Positions 1 to 13,248 of a DNA stretch of 64,000 nt are shown piece after piece. Under the pieces are notes generated by a model. That model did no database searches, was not told the origin of the DNA, and worked only from the letters and a program-made list of their open reading frames with translations. This DNA is from Syngnathus acus (lineage: Eukaryota; Chordata; Actinopteri; Syngnathiformes; Syngnathidae): positions 5,239,039-5,303,038 of the forward strand of contig NC_051097.1 of assembly GCF_901709675.1 (NCBI RefSeq), given 5' to 3'. The position numbers and the translations under genes were made by a program. Each line of letters starts with the position of its first letter. The first letter of the stretch is position 1.

Positions 1-1630
1 ACTACGAGAGCATTGGCAGAGGAACTCTGTGATCACAGCCTGAAAGCAAACCTGGGTCGAAGCATTTATGTTTCGTCTTAAAAGATTTTCATTCTCTTCC
101 TGTTGGAATCCAATCTACTGTTGTGTTCTGGGAAGAATACAAAATAAAGAGTCTGTCTAACCTTACGGATTGAATCACCACATCATAGATCACACAGCTG
201 TTATGAAACAAATCCATCCAACAATAGGTCAGTGCAAAGAGGCCAAGAATATTGTCAGTGACCTCCTAGTAAGGTCAAAATAATAACACAAGACAAGGTT
301 AAAAAAAAAAAATACTGTCCAAAAGCTTTAATCGGATCAACATGTGTTTAGTTTGGGCTAAATTAAACTTGAGTCAAGTGAACTGAGCAAATGAAAAGCT
401 TTACAGATTTGATGTTCCCAAGAGAAGAATTTGCTGAGGGATGCACACGCAAACAATATATATAGTCGGGATAAAAGAAGACTAATTGCTACACGAGCAC
501 TAGCGCTCATGACAAAATGGGCGAATTAAATAAGTGGATGTCATTATTTCAGCAGCGCATACCTTCAAAGTGCTCCGCTGGGAATGGGCCTCTTTATGAG
601 CTGTACAAAGTGCCATCGTGCCAAGCTTGTTGATAAAGTCAACCATCCACTTTTAATGAAGGAGGCCTCAAGCAAAATTTCACTCCTTTAGAAAAAAAAC
701 TTTTTGAGGTGAATTAGTTTGAATCTCAACAACTTCAATAGGAAGAGTTTAGATACAAATTGTTCTCGTTTCTTATATCACGCAAATCTGCCACTTTCAG
801 GCCTCTTTCAGATTCGCACTATTTCCTACTTTATGTTTTTTTCTCTTCACTCTGCCATGACGCATTTTCAAATGGCGCCAAATGAACTGCGTCAATTGAA
901 CAATGTAACGTCTTATTTGAGATACAGATACCGTCAAGTCTGTCAACATCTGGGTAAAGGATGCCTACAAAAAAAAGGAGGCTCATACTTGAGAGCAAGG
1001 CTTTTAGATGCTATTGAGTGAGGGATGACAAATCATTCCTTTCACAAATCTACCTAATTCTCTGGTTTTTAAGAGTACAAATAACGATCTCTCTGTGGCA
1101 ACGAGAGGGGCTGGTCATGGGCGCTACAACGACAAAAATGCACCTTTTGAGAATTTCCAGCTGCTCGTAATCATCTCGGTAAACTCGGCAAAATCAAAAG
1201 AAGCAATCATGCTGTTCAAATACTTGACCGCAGATTACGTGGCACTCCATCGTTGACTTCAATTGCATTTGTCTGCCCCCGTAATTACTTACGATATTAT
1301 TTGAGATCTTCAAAGACGAAAACCGCTGGAGTATTACAGTTGGATTCATTTTGAAAGAAATAGCACAACCGTTCCAGGGATATGTTCTCCCGAAAAAGGT
1401 TTCTTTGACACTTTTATACTTTGATAGAGAAGTAGATATTCAGTAATGTAGCAGGGGGTTACTGGAGTTGAATCACAATTTAGCAGTGGAATACAGTAAT
1501 CAAGTCAACCGTAGGTGAAAGCTCCGATGCATCACTGTGCTCCATTTTGAAAGACAAAATGGAGTTTGCCCAGGCGTGACAGTGTCAGACGGCATCCCCG
1601 ACAGTTCATACAGACAGGCTTGTTGTTTAC
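1..1630. other. Start of brinp1 intron 5
   Basis: Sequence following exon 5 in the transcript direction. It is AT-rich and non-coding with homopolymer runs such as A11 at 301-311. Short ORFs here lack any recognisable motif. No further brinp1 exon was found, so this is taken as the beginning of an intron that runs out of the window. Confidence 0.7.
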
Positions 1631-1736
1631 CTTGCAGATGAAGCTTGCTCTCGGGGCTCTGCAGCAGGACGGAGCTGACCGAGTCCAGATTGTCGTAGCT
1701 GCTGCATCCTAACGGGCCGGTGCGCGTCTCTGTCAC
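1631..1736 (-). CDS. brinp1: brinp1 coding exon 5 (residues 194-228)
   Basis: Fourth coding exon of brinp1, read on the minus strand. The acceptor is CAG at 1739-1737 and the exon opens with GTG ACA GAG (V-T-E). The donor is GTAAAC starting at 1630. It is 106 nt: 35 codons plus one base, so codon 229 is split after its G. It encodes the MACPF-domain stretch containing TRTGPLGC, then [15 protein letters not shown] and SKLHLQG, which I recognise as near-identical to vertebrate BRINP1. Cys204 lies here. BRINP1 is a secreted or ER/vesicle-associated neuronal glycoprotein reported to suppress cell-cycle progression; its MACPF domain is not known to form pores. The phase matches exon 4, which ends on a complete codon. 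The next exon, expected to begin with the LQIIFPQYLQ region, is not in the 1.6 kb that follows, so the gene continues outside the window. Confidence 0.93.
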
Positions 1737-2319
1737 CTGACAATAAGATTGAAAAATGTTTTGCATTGATGCGTATCATTTTGTCCAAGTAGTTTTGTGA
1801 CGTGCTACACAATGTTTTGGAGAGGTTCATAGTCTTGTGGTTGACTGAGTGTAACCATTTTATTTATATTGCGGTGCTTTTTAGAGCAAAGGAAAAATGG
1901 AACGCTAACAAAAAACAAACAGGAAATATAAAATCCATTGGGATGCAAGAAAGCAGTTTGCGCTTCTCTGTCCTGGCTGCTTAATGCATTCTGGCTAAAG
2001 GATTAAATAATGCAAATAAAATCTGCATTCCTCCTCTGTCCTCTTCATTTTTTCACTCCTTTGGGAGTCTCATTTAAAATCGAACCACTGACTCGATTTA
2101 CAGCAAAACAAATGAAGATTGTCTTACTCGATTGTTATGTTCAATATGCTCAAGTGACAATGTTAAAAAATACATAATATTACATAACAAAAACAAAATG
2201 TAAATGAATGGGCTTTGTTAGAGGAACCTTTTTATTTTTTATTTCATTTGTTGATGTTCGGAATGTGTCTTTAAAATTGCTGACCCTGCAATTTGTTTAT
2301 ATGAGACAGGAGTACCTTA

Positions 2320-2475
2320 TTAAATTTCAGCAATACAGTAGTCGGCTGTGCAATGAATTGTCCCATCAGGTGTTGCCACAGTGAGTGACTCGTGATTTGT
2401 TTGGCACAGTAGCTGGGAGTCGAACCCGCTCGGGCACGTGCTTCGACACAACCGGTGCCCTTCATAAATATTCCT
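2320..2475 (-). mobile_element. tRNA-derived SINE-like fragment
   Basis: The minus strand carries GGGTTCGACTCCC (2427-2415), a good RNA polymerase III B box, preceded by GTGCCCGAGC and a degenerate D-arm-like region. The arrangement resembles a tRNA-headed SINE; a functional tRNA is unlikely because the acceptor stem cannot be paired. Boundaries are approximate. Confidence 0.35.
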
Positions 2476-4279
2476 CGACAGTCGTAAAAGTTTTATCGGG
2501 GTAACAATTTGGAACAAATTACTATCAATACACTAAAATGAAAGTTTTTGTTGTGTAAGCGTCGAGAGGGAGTGTATGGGAATTTTTTTTTTTTTTTGGG
2601 TGGGGTGGCAAATCCATCTATGTTTAATGGCTTTCCCAAGCACATGTTCAAGAAAGTCTACGGGAAGACTGAGAAACAATGACCATCGTTAAATCTTACA
2701 GCGTACATTTAAGCGCCGTTCCAGAGAGATTTGAGAAAGATGAACACATTGTTTGACATTAAACTGCTGGCGACGGGCCCTAACTCGTCACTAAGGATGG
2801 GCTTAAAACACTTTTATGGGGGGCATCAATGGACATTATTCTCGAATAAAAAGCCAGAGTCAATGCCAAACAGCCGCACCAAGACATATAACAATGTCCT
2901 GACCCAGAAATGCCGTCAAGAAGAAATAATGGAGCGCTTCCGACGTGAAGAGGCTCCTTTTAATATACGACTTTCACGTCCGCCTTGGAAAAGGTTGTCC
3001 TAAAAAACTTAAGGGAGGAAATACAAAGTGAAGGACTATTAAGTAGTCTCAAATAGTACCTTTGAAAGGTTTGAAGGTAAATATATGTGATTAGAAACAA
3101 AAGTGCAAATTCACTGCACTGTAACGTGTGAATTAAATTCAACAAAAAGCAGACTGTAATCACGGGGAAAAGTTTGAAAGGAGTTGATCACGTTGGACTT
3201 TTCTTTTTCTTTCATGTCGATCGTGCACCAGATGGTGTGCTGACATGCAAGAAATTAGACAGACGTGTTTCTTAGCCGCCTTATCAGGTCGTTAAGGCAG
3301 GCAAGGGGAAAAAAAACGTGCAAAAAAAAAATCTGATTGGGAGAAACATAAAGCTTGTATTTTGGCATCTGACGATCGTAAGACACACTGTTGTAAAAGG
3401 ATAGCGTTGTAATATTTAATTACGTTTGCTGGTACTGGGATGCCTGAACACATTGTAGTAAAAGGGATGGATGGCTCGTCTCAGGAAGCTCGATTGGCAG
3501 CATTTTAAAAACGCCGCGGAAATTGAACACCTGTCTATTGTTGCCTTGTGCCATCAAACCAACTATCCAGCCTTAATTTCATTATCAAACCTACAAATTC
3601 AATCAAATGTAGAGTAACATTTAATAAAAATGTTTCCAATTATTTCAGCCAGTCTACAACAGGAGGGTCAGCATTCGACAATCAAGGAGGAAAAGGGGTC
3701 AGTGGCCTGTATTTTGTTTCAAAAAACCTTGATGTTTACATCCCGCAAAGGGTAATGTGACACAAACTAGGCCATTAAAGCTAACAAGCAACAAATGGTT
3801 GGTGAAATTGCATTTTTCCGTAAGGTCTGTCGCTGTATTACAAGCGTCTCCTATCCTTATTTGTCCACTAACAAAGGAGAAAAACAAACAGTGTTATTCT
3901 TGTAAAATTCAATATGATGATTGATTGTTCTGTGTGATTCATGATGAGATGCGAAATCACCAAAACGTTTTTTGTCTTCGGTATGAAAGTAGTCTTTGTC
4001 AGCATAACATTTAAAAAGGACATTTGTCATTTCAACACTTTATGACACTGAATGACTGCAAGCTTCATCTTCTGTAGCAAATTTTGTCTTGATCCAACCA
4101 TTGCTTCACAAAACACCATCTCATCTTTGCTACGATATTTGTCTTTGTAGTATCATTGCTTTATGATACAGAATGGCATTACTGCAACTTTCCTGTTATT
4201 TGTATTTGGCAGGAGATCAGTTCAAGACAACAACCTATTCTGAATGGTTATTTGTCTTGTCACAGCATCACAATATGTA

Positions 4280-4349
4280 TACACTACCGTTCAAAAGTTT
4301 GGGGTCACAAAATTGTTTGGGTGACCCCAAACCTTTGAACGGTAGTGTA
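4280..4349 (+). mobile_element. 70-bp hairpin MITE, copy 1
   Basis: An almost perfect palindrome beginning TACACTACCGTTCAAAAG and ending CTTTGAACGGTAGTGTA, with the central arms GGGGTCAC and GTGACCCC. This terminal sequence is a very common short inverted-repeat element in fish and other vertebrate genomes, and no transposase is present. It is flanked by AT-rich sequence. The few asymmetric positions make its orientation opposite to the second copy at 4510. Confidence 0.8.
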
Positions 4350-4509
4350 AATATTATTATAATAAAACATTATGAATTAAATATTATAAATTATATCTTA
4401 TATTTGTATAAGATTATATATAATCTATGAATATAAGTAGACATATATTATAAGATTTTTTACACAGAAGATTATATATAATCTATAAATAATTATCTAA
4501 ATAAATATA

Positions 4510-4579
4510 TACACTACCGTTCAAAGGTTTGGGGTCACCCAAACAATTTTGTGACCCCAAACTTTTGAACGGTAGTGTA
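4510..4579 (-). mobile_element. 70-bp hairpin MITE, copy 2 (exact inverse of copy 1)
   Basis: Second copy of the same palindromic element. Read base by base, it is the exact reverse complement of the copy at 4280-4349. The 160 bp between the two copies is AT-rich and contains the palindrome AGATTATATATAATCT twice, near 4411 and 4468. The pair together forms a foldback structure of 300 bp. Confidence 0.8.
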
Positions 4580-7500
4580 TGTATATCTATGTATATCCTA
4601 TATAACAAATATATATAAGAAATCCGATCTTTGCATTTGGCCCACTGTGTCTCTTTGATACCACACATCTCAAATAAAATCTTTTCCATACAACAGATTT
4701 ATGACAGTTTTTTTTTTTTGTCTTTGTCACACATCCCTGCACGATGAAACATGACACTACGGAACCTTTTATCTTCAGTATGAAGCGGTTCAGAAAATGG
4801 ATGGATGGACATCACGCATATTTCACGGGACCACATTATATGACATCATCTTTCTCCTTTGCTCATTTTATCACTTAACGATACCATACGACTTATTTAC
4901 ATCTTTCCTCTCTGGTACGATACTTGTCTTGGTCACATCTGAGCTTCACGATATGACATCATCTACCAGCAACTTTCCTCTTTGTTACACCATTATTTAA
5001 TGATAGACACTTCGTTATAGCAAGTTTCCTCTTGGTTATGATATTTGTGACACCAACAGTGCATGATATGACTCTGCTACTTTGTAGATTATTCCGGGAG
5101 GTTAATTTTACAATTACTTGTGTCCTTTAAAAAGTAATGTCGTGTGGCAATGCGTATATTTATTTGTCCCTTGTCGCCTGCTTCCACCAGTCGGCAGAAA
5201 CATGTTTACATTCATTGTCACCCACACGCATGCAACGCTAATACATGTGCATAAACATGAGCACGGTCATACACAGCTTTATGGATTAAAGTGCGGCCCT
5301 GATAATCTGCGGGACTTTTAGGAGAGCGTATGCGCCTCACTTCCTCTCTGAGCACACACCAGCAGATTATGAAAATGTGGAGTCTAAAGTAATAAAAATA
5401 CAAGGAGCAATCAAACGACTGAAGTGGGCCTTGGGGGGGGACAGCGGAGGATTTGGATTATTAAGCGGAACACAACAGTGGAATCCCACCGGGCCACCGC
5501 TACCCACCACCCCCCGCCCGGCTATATCAAAGCCCACCGTTAGACAGAACGCAGAGTTCTGGAACAGCCTCGATAATTGTCATCTGTCGTCATGAAAGTG
5601 ATCTTCACGCTGTAAATAAAACGATGCACAGGAGATCCAAAGTTTCCTCTGCAGTGAAGTGGCAAGATAAATAGCGCCTCGTATTCCCAGCTCGACAAAT
5701 AATGACGAATGCTAAATTAATTCCAGCACTGTGCAAAAGTCTCAAGCCCTGGAGAAGATGCGCTCTAATGACCCTGTAAAACTAGAATGTCAGTTTATTT
5801 TGGGCAGACCTTGACTAAACATGAGAAATTGCCCATCGTCATCTGTCCTTTCAAAATTCATCTTCGATAGCCAGTGTGTGAGCGACTACTAAATTTATTT
5901 TCTTGATGGCACACATATTACTTATTCTCAACTAAAAAAGTGAATAAGTGTCACTATTTGATTAGCCTTGGCCTACTTTGACCTACTTTAATGAGCACAC
6001 AACTCGTACCAACAAACTGATGCCAACGCTTTTCAATATCCCCCCCCCCCCCTCCGCATACATCGGCCTATTCACTCATACGCTCAACCTTTCCTGCGCG
6101 CATACTTTTAATTAGATACCAATTATAAATCTCATTAGGGCCTCAGCAGCTTGACAGTAAAAAGTGAACCGGGCACATTTGGCGGGGTAAACGCACGGCT
6201 CACGTCAAATCGCAACAAAGTGAGGATTCGCACAATTTCGACTCTCGGCGGCGCCGCCGCATTGTTTTGACAACCGGACGCTGCGGCGCACAGTGTCGTG
6301 GAGCGGCGCAAATGATACTCCATAATTGAAGTCTTGCTGCGCGAGTGTGAAAGATCGCAACCCTTGCGCCTAATTAGTAAGTTATATTCCATTTCTTGTC
6401 AATGTACGAATTGTTAGACTGCATGCTGTAGGATTTCGGAATACAATAACACATTATGAGGAACAACATGGGGAAATGTGAATGTTCAAAAAATGGTTGC
6501 TGTTAAATTACATCCTTGTCAGCGCTTGTAATTAAAACTGCAAGCAACAACAAAAAGGCTCCATTTGAAGAGGTGAAATAACGCTAAGCGATCATCAAAC
6601 TTTCTATGTCATGTTTTGCTGCCCTTAGAAGGCTTTGGCTAAAACAAAATACCTTCACCATTAGTGTTGCTCATTCTGTGCACAGAAACAAAAGCAGCTG
6701 GATTGACCTCAAGCAGTCATTGTGAATAAAGCAGAGGTTCAGAAAATCATATTTTAAGAAAGTAATTAAAATGAAATGAATATTATTCCAGACTGGTACA
6801 CGGTTACTTCAGCGTGTCACCAGACTACAACCCAATAAAAAAAAAAAAAGCAAATACAAATTATAGACTGTTCATTTCTTTGTCAGCAGGGGATTACATA
6901 ATTATTCCTCCCACTGGATATAGGGCTCCTTGTTGGCATAGCTTCTTTGATTTCTCATCGTAGCCGTGTTTTTAATTGTTTTAATATTTCAGCTTCAAGT
7001 CAAAGAATTAAATGCCAATGGTCTGGTGGGACTTTGGTGGATTTCACACGGCCTCTACCGAGGCCTCCTAATCTGCCCATCACTTGCCATTCTCTCCTAA
7101 TGACTTGCTATTTCTGGCCAACGTAGAAATGAAGAGATGTGCTCCAAGCTAATTTTTTGCACATGGTGATGTTGAAGATCTCGGAGGACATTTGTCAAAA
7201 GTTGATCTCTCAGACACTTTTACGGGTGAATTAAGCCACTATTTTTACCTGGGAGTCTTTCTAGATGAATTTGGTTTAATATTGACAATAGACATTGTGT
7301 CAAAACGATTTCCTCACCAATTTAGTGGAGGAAATATCGTTACGGATTTATCCCAAAATGGATTTGTATTGAGTGGTACAGTTTTAACATCAGTGGACAA
7401 CTTGCATAACTACTGGTTTTAAAAAATAACATACTATACTATTCCTATATTGTTTTTTAAGATCAATTTAATTCTTTGTAAATAGGTAATTATTTATTTA

Positions 7501-8593
7501 AATAAAATCCAATGTGAGTTAAAGGTCACTGAAAGTGGAAAAATTATTCAATTGAGTTTGGAATTGGATCCATAATCAAACTCAATTTAAAGTCACCAAA
7601 ATGATTTTGAGAAAAAAAATCATCTGCTTGAGTCGTATTTCAATATTTTTGGAATACAAGAAATTTTATTTGGTGATTATTTTTAGAATTTTTTTACTGT
7701 GTCATTTTATTTCACAATTACTTGGCATTTAACAGGGGTGTGTAGACTTACGGGTATCCACTGTTTCTCCCTACGTACCATAATCCCATTTTCTAGACAG
7801 TCACATTTTTCTTTACTAATTGCTAAAAGCATCTGTTCCAGGCACACGCATGCTCACGTGGTTCCTGCTCCTCCACCATCGCCCACACAGCAGACGCATT
7901 AAGGGAGGAAAAATGCATATTGAGCACTGATGTAAATCAATCCGTGGTAGCTGCGCGCATAGGTGACCTTGTGAGCGATGCAGTCAAAACACTGCCTGGC
8001 AGCCATGTGCAAACCTCACGCCCAAATGCATTAACAACACACATTCACACGGTTTTGCCATGTGTCTTCTCGGCACCAGTGAGTGGGAGCCCACACGTTA
8101 TTGTTCATGCACAACCTGTACAGGAAGACACTTACAAATGGAAAGAGTGGTCTTTGCTTTTCATTAAAATACTCGGCTGGGCGTCTTAATGTTGTCACTA
8201 AATGTTGGTCCCCACGACTGGAGTCCTGGGCGGCGCAGCCACCCAAATACAAACAACTTGACGTCGTTTATTTTAGCGAAAAATGATATTGGTCACAGTG
8301 GGAAGGGGCTTTTCATTTCTTTCATGGCTGCACAGATAAAGCCTGTTTTTTTGTTTGGTATTTTTATGCATGTTCTTTCAGTGATTTTTTGGGGGGTGTT
8401 TTTTATTGTTTTTCTTGACGTATTTTCTGGAAGTGGCTTTTTCTTCGGCTTATCGATTGGCTTTGGACAGACAATTGCATTTTTATTCTCGTGGAGATGG
8501 AAGTACAGTAATCCTCATATCATGGTCCTTTGTGTTCATTTGCACATAGTAAAAACTGTCTATCATTCTTAGAAATTATTTCCTAAAATCTTT

Positions 8594-9300
8594 CAGCTTT
8601 ACGGATTTCATCTTTTATTTAAAAAAATAAATTCTATTCTTAGTGTAAGTGAAAGGAATTATTGATTCAAGTAGCAGGCATTTATTTGATGTGAGGTGTT
8701 TGATTTAGGTCAGTGTTGAGATCTTTAGCATCTTTTACTTGCTCATTATTTTTCATTTCATCGTACTGAAATCTTTTTTACCTCGACAGATATCAAACAT
8801 GGTGGGTCAGTTTAGTGTGCTTATGTTACTTTTTTCATTGACGGGAGAGAAATAAGTACATCATTAGCGGTATGGCTTTCATTTATTGAAGGGAACAACC
8901 TCCATCAGAACAGAGGTCAAATATAAGTTTTTTAAAATGTTAAAATCAAACTCTGCTTACAGCTTTACAGATTGTGCAAGCATTAGCCAGATTTTTTTTT
9001 AAGGTTTCCAGGCGCATTTAATGACGCAACTTTCTTGAGTCAGTGTACCAGGCATCTATTTGGGGATAGGCCTTTTGTTTTTGGGTCAGCGTTAAAACAG
9101 CTTTCACTCCAAAATTGGCTCATTAAACTTCAATGTGAACATCACAGCTTTACAGAAGCCACGTCTGTTGTGCAAGCTGTGTATTTGTTCAAGACGCTAC
9201 CACATGTCATGGTGGACATCGTTCATAGTAGTCATTCAAGCACGAGTCAGTGTGCTAGCACTTCATTCATATATTAATGAATGCAGGCTTTGGCTGCTAG
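8594..9300 (+). repeat. Degenerate local repeats sharing CAGCTTTACRGA
   Basis: CAGCTTTAC(A/G)GA occurs at 8594, 8960 and 9144. After the first two copies, similar segments follow in the same order: AGGCATTTATTTG versus AGGCATCTATTTGG, then GGTCAGTGTTGAG versus GGTCAGCGTTAAA. This suggests ancient duplication of a unit of a few hundred bases. Confidence 0.35.
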
Positions 9301-12300
9301 TATAAGGCACGCAAGCTGTACTGTATAGTTCAGTCCATTCTTGTCAACGTAAAAGCTTGGGAGACATGAATGGAGTCGCACGACCAGAAAGAATGCCCGT
9401 ACTACATGATCTCATTATCTCCTAACCTCAGGCTAGCTTGCTCGTGCATTGTTGATTTACTGTGTTTGTCTCTGTGGAATCTGCCTCCTTGCTGTCAATG
9501 GTGAACACAAGCTGAAACAGGTGAGAGAAAAAAAACAAACATTTTTCTCATCATTTTTTTTTGTCGTATAGGACATGTAGTGGAGAAGCTGTGAATGTTT
9601 GTTTAAAGTGATGTGCTTTCTGGAGAGTGCAGTAAACAACTCAGCGAGTGTGGAGATGTATATGTCTTAAATTTTGATTCATGGTGTGATGACGGTTAAA
9701 ACCTCCTCGGATATGCTGAGAAGGATAGCGAGAGAGCCTTGATTTATGCGGCTATCGCTTCACACGTTTAGTGGCAAGCAATTGGATGAGGTTCACACAT
9801 GCACGCATACACAGAGACCGGTAAGATTAGAGATTTGCCACAAGAGGGTTTCACTTAATAAACGCTTCTCACATTTTCACTCAACTTTCTAATATCCTGT
9901 AATGACTTTGGCGGTCGTCAAACAATTGCGGCAAGCACAGCACAGCCGCAATAACGATCCCCAAAAATATTGTTTGTGCTTTTTTTTCCCACAGAAAGAG
10001 ATTAATGAGGAAGCACCTGCGCAGATGTCTGCTAATACGTGACTGATTGTTATGTCCCGCTGGCCGTCGTCATGCTTTCTCATGTTGCATCGTAACGTTG
10101 CCTCGTTAACAATTTTATAATGGCGCGATTCTTCAAAAGGATACACAGGGGGAAAAGGCATATGGAGACAATCCGACTACTTTCCACTGATTGATCATGG
10201 GGAAAATCAACAATAAATGAATCAATTAATTGATATTTTGCAATGGCGGTATCCGACTGAGCGGAATGATTCGACCCCGAGGAGCTGTTATGGCATCGAT
10301 GGAGCTCATTGCCCTACAGGACCAAATGTAAACTTGTGATTTTTCTCTAACAATATGTTACATGTAAATTTTCTGACAACTTCGGTAAATATGCTATGCT
10401 TCGGTTCTAGGATGACGCATGGATCCATCATCAGACACACTTGTGCAGTCTTAGGCTGACAGCCAACAGCAAAGCTGGCGGCAAACCATCAGTGACCATC
10501 TTGCTGAAGGGGATGGTGCAGTCACCAGCTTGGAATATGCATTCATTTCCAAATGAGAGCATCTGCTGTCTCCCACATCAGATGGAAATAATAGTTGATG
10601 AATTTACATCAGCTTCTGTGTTTGGTCCAATTTATAGAACAACTAGCTCGACGTACAAGGGAATATTTTACATTATTTGTGTGCATTTATTTATTTATTT
10701 AGTTAGTTTTTTTGTTTAATTTATATTTATTTGAATCGGGACGATGCACATTAATAAACATAAAAGCAAATGTACTTATGGTAGATTATAGCTACAAATC
10801 TAGTTTGTTAAGGAAGTGGACGGCTGATATCGACGGGCTAATGTGGGTGGAACGGCCTATGATGACCATTCCGCATATTTTTCCGCTGCTGTGAGAATGT
10901 AACGGTGATTCAAAATGGTTATACAACAGAGTGGACTTTTGATCAAAAAGGGTTTTACCAAAATAATATGAATAGCTTTGCTTTGCGAGCATAGTGCATC
11001 CCAGTGGGGCAAAAATGACTTGCTTCAACTTGCTTCCGTGTCCACAGGAAACGTCTCAAACATTTCGGCCGTATTGACACATGCTTTTCATCCTGATTGT
11101 AACTTTGCACTGCATAGCAGCTCTCACAGCCACACTGAATCAATATTGGAGGAGCAAAGCCCTTGTTCCCTGTGTTTATAGATCCGCGGGCTGGACTTTA
11201 CTTCCCCTGCACATTGGCATCACTTTCGCTTCAATCTACAACGTGAGCGGAAAACAGCTATTTCTGTCGTCGTTATTCATAGTCAAGAGGTTTATAAGGC
11301 ATATAAAGTGAGATTAAATTTGGCTTATGTTATGTCTGCAATAATACAGTTGGCTATGCACGTTTTATATTCACGAGGCGCTCGCTCACCGTCATCTGCT
11401 GCAAAGTGTCTTTTTTAGAATCGATTGTATTGTATTATATTGTGCAGTTTGTAAGTGAGCCTTTCATACAGCCATTTTTGAAAAGTTGGTTGTTTTCTCT
11501 CGTTTTTATAGGTCAAACTTGAAAATATCTAAAAATCCTTATGTACGAGGTTTAAAAAAAAAGCCTTTTTTTAAACTAGCATCAAAAATACATTTAAGGA
11601 CTATAAATCTACCTCTTTAAAATGTACACATGCTCATTTGTTAACAATTTGTGAGCTATCTCACGTTAAAAAACATAGAAATCGAACCTTGGACTACAGA
11701 TACTGACTACTTACTACTTTTAAAACAGGATTTGTCGTAATCCATTTTTCAGTGAATAAAATAAATTACAGCTATATCTATTTATTAATATCGATGCATT
11801 TACATCCTTGATCTTTTATTTCAACAAAACGGGAGTGATAACATAAGAACGTAACCTTTTAAAAAATCTGCAGGTGGTAAACTGTGGTTTTTAATTTGCC
11901 TCTATTCAAACTGGCAAAATGCATCTTAAAGGGTTTTGCAATAAAAAATTTGGCAAAAAAGGGCTCTTGTTTTTTTTATGACACCAAAATCAATTTGGGA
12001 ATAATCTATTATCAATATCCTCCGACACATGACTCAGCCAAACTTAAAAAACAACCCAATTTAAAAACGACTGGCTTGAAACGAGGCTCCACAGCGTATC
12101 TTCAGCTTTTGTCTCTGGTGGTGAACACGCTGAAAATATTTGCCAATCTACAAGAAACCTCTCGTAAAAATCAATCTCAACTGTGTCTCATGCGAACCAG
12201 TCCAATGCCCGCTACTGTTGCTCTCTCTGGAATTAAAGCAGAAGACAAAACACACCATAAGGAGCTGCTGTGATCTATGCACAGCTGTGTTTTGTCTATC

Positions 12301-13248
12301 TGTGCAGCAAATCGGCATCACTGCTGCATTAGAAGGGGAAGAGATATCCAGCAGGAGTTGCAAATGAGTCATTATGTCTCAACAGATGTGATGATATGTG
12401 GGATCTCCATGTGCCGTGTACTAAATCGCAGCTCTAGGCCCTCCAGCAATTGTTCCTAAAAAAAAAAATCAGACAAGCCTCACCTCGTGACATATGCCGC
12501 ATGTCCGTCACACTTGACAGACAAACACACTGTCCACTCCACGTCTTGTCTAAGAGGCATCCCAGCATTCCCTAGACACCGCTCGCGGTCTTGCCTTCCC
12601 TCAGAAACTGACTCAGCAGCCACTGTCAGGTTTGCTTAATTTGGCCACGCTCGACTCGTCGCTACCTGCACTCTCATCTGCCACTGCGCCTTAATCCTCT
12701 TGTCACTCACCAGCCCCCCAAAAAAGATAAGGATGTGAATGAAGTGCCGGGATGAGGAGTTGAGGAGGAAGCTCGTAGTGCAGTCGCAGACTAAGCGACT
12801 AATGGCATAGTAAAGTCTTCTTCCGTGAAAAAAAAGAAATATCAAGCCCCGGTGAAGTGAAGTGCTCTTCGATTTGTTGACAAGGTCACATTCAAGCACA
12901 TTAGCAATTTTGTCCGCAGGGTACAAAAGTGAAGATTGCCAAGGAGCAAAACATGTAGTGCAAATGTACAGAGGTTTTACTAATGGGAAATTAAGACGAC
13001 GAAGTGTAAGACAAAATATATCCCCAGAAATCAGTTTTAGTCAGGCTAATCACCTAAAAATTGGATGCACGAAAAATTAGGACATCATGCCTAAATTTGA
13101 ACAAATAGAGAAAAAAAACAAAATTGTGAAGCTAGTACAATCTGCTACTCCGGAAATAAGTTCCAAACAAGCAAACTAAAACATAATTTTAAATATTGAA
13201 CACTTGTATGATGATAAAATCCGCTTTTTCCAACATAATTTAAATATA

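Larger units (their letters stand above)
3960..5095 (+). repeat. Diverged tandem array, unit about 70 bp
   Basis: A loosely repeated pattern of CTTTCCTCTTTGCTACGATA, TTGTCTTTGTCACAT and TTCATGATATGACATCAT recurs from about 3.96 to 5.09 kb; clear units start near 4125, 4909, 4980 and 5031. Units vary in length and have diverged heavily. The hairpin MITE pair is inserted in the middle. Confidence 0.5.

Noticed and set aside
2415-2427. Functional tRNA gene suggested by a B box
   Set aside because: No matching acceptor stem or credible anticodon arm; better explained as a SINE relic.
8189-8572. 127-codon hydrophobic ORF resembling a membrane protein
   Set aside because: T-rich intron sequence read in one frame gives Phe/Leu/Val by composition. 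There is no known motif and no splice or promoter context.
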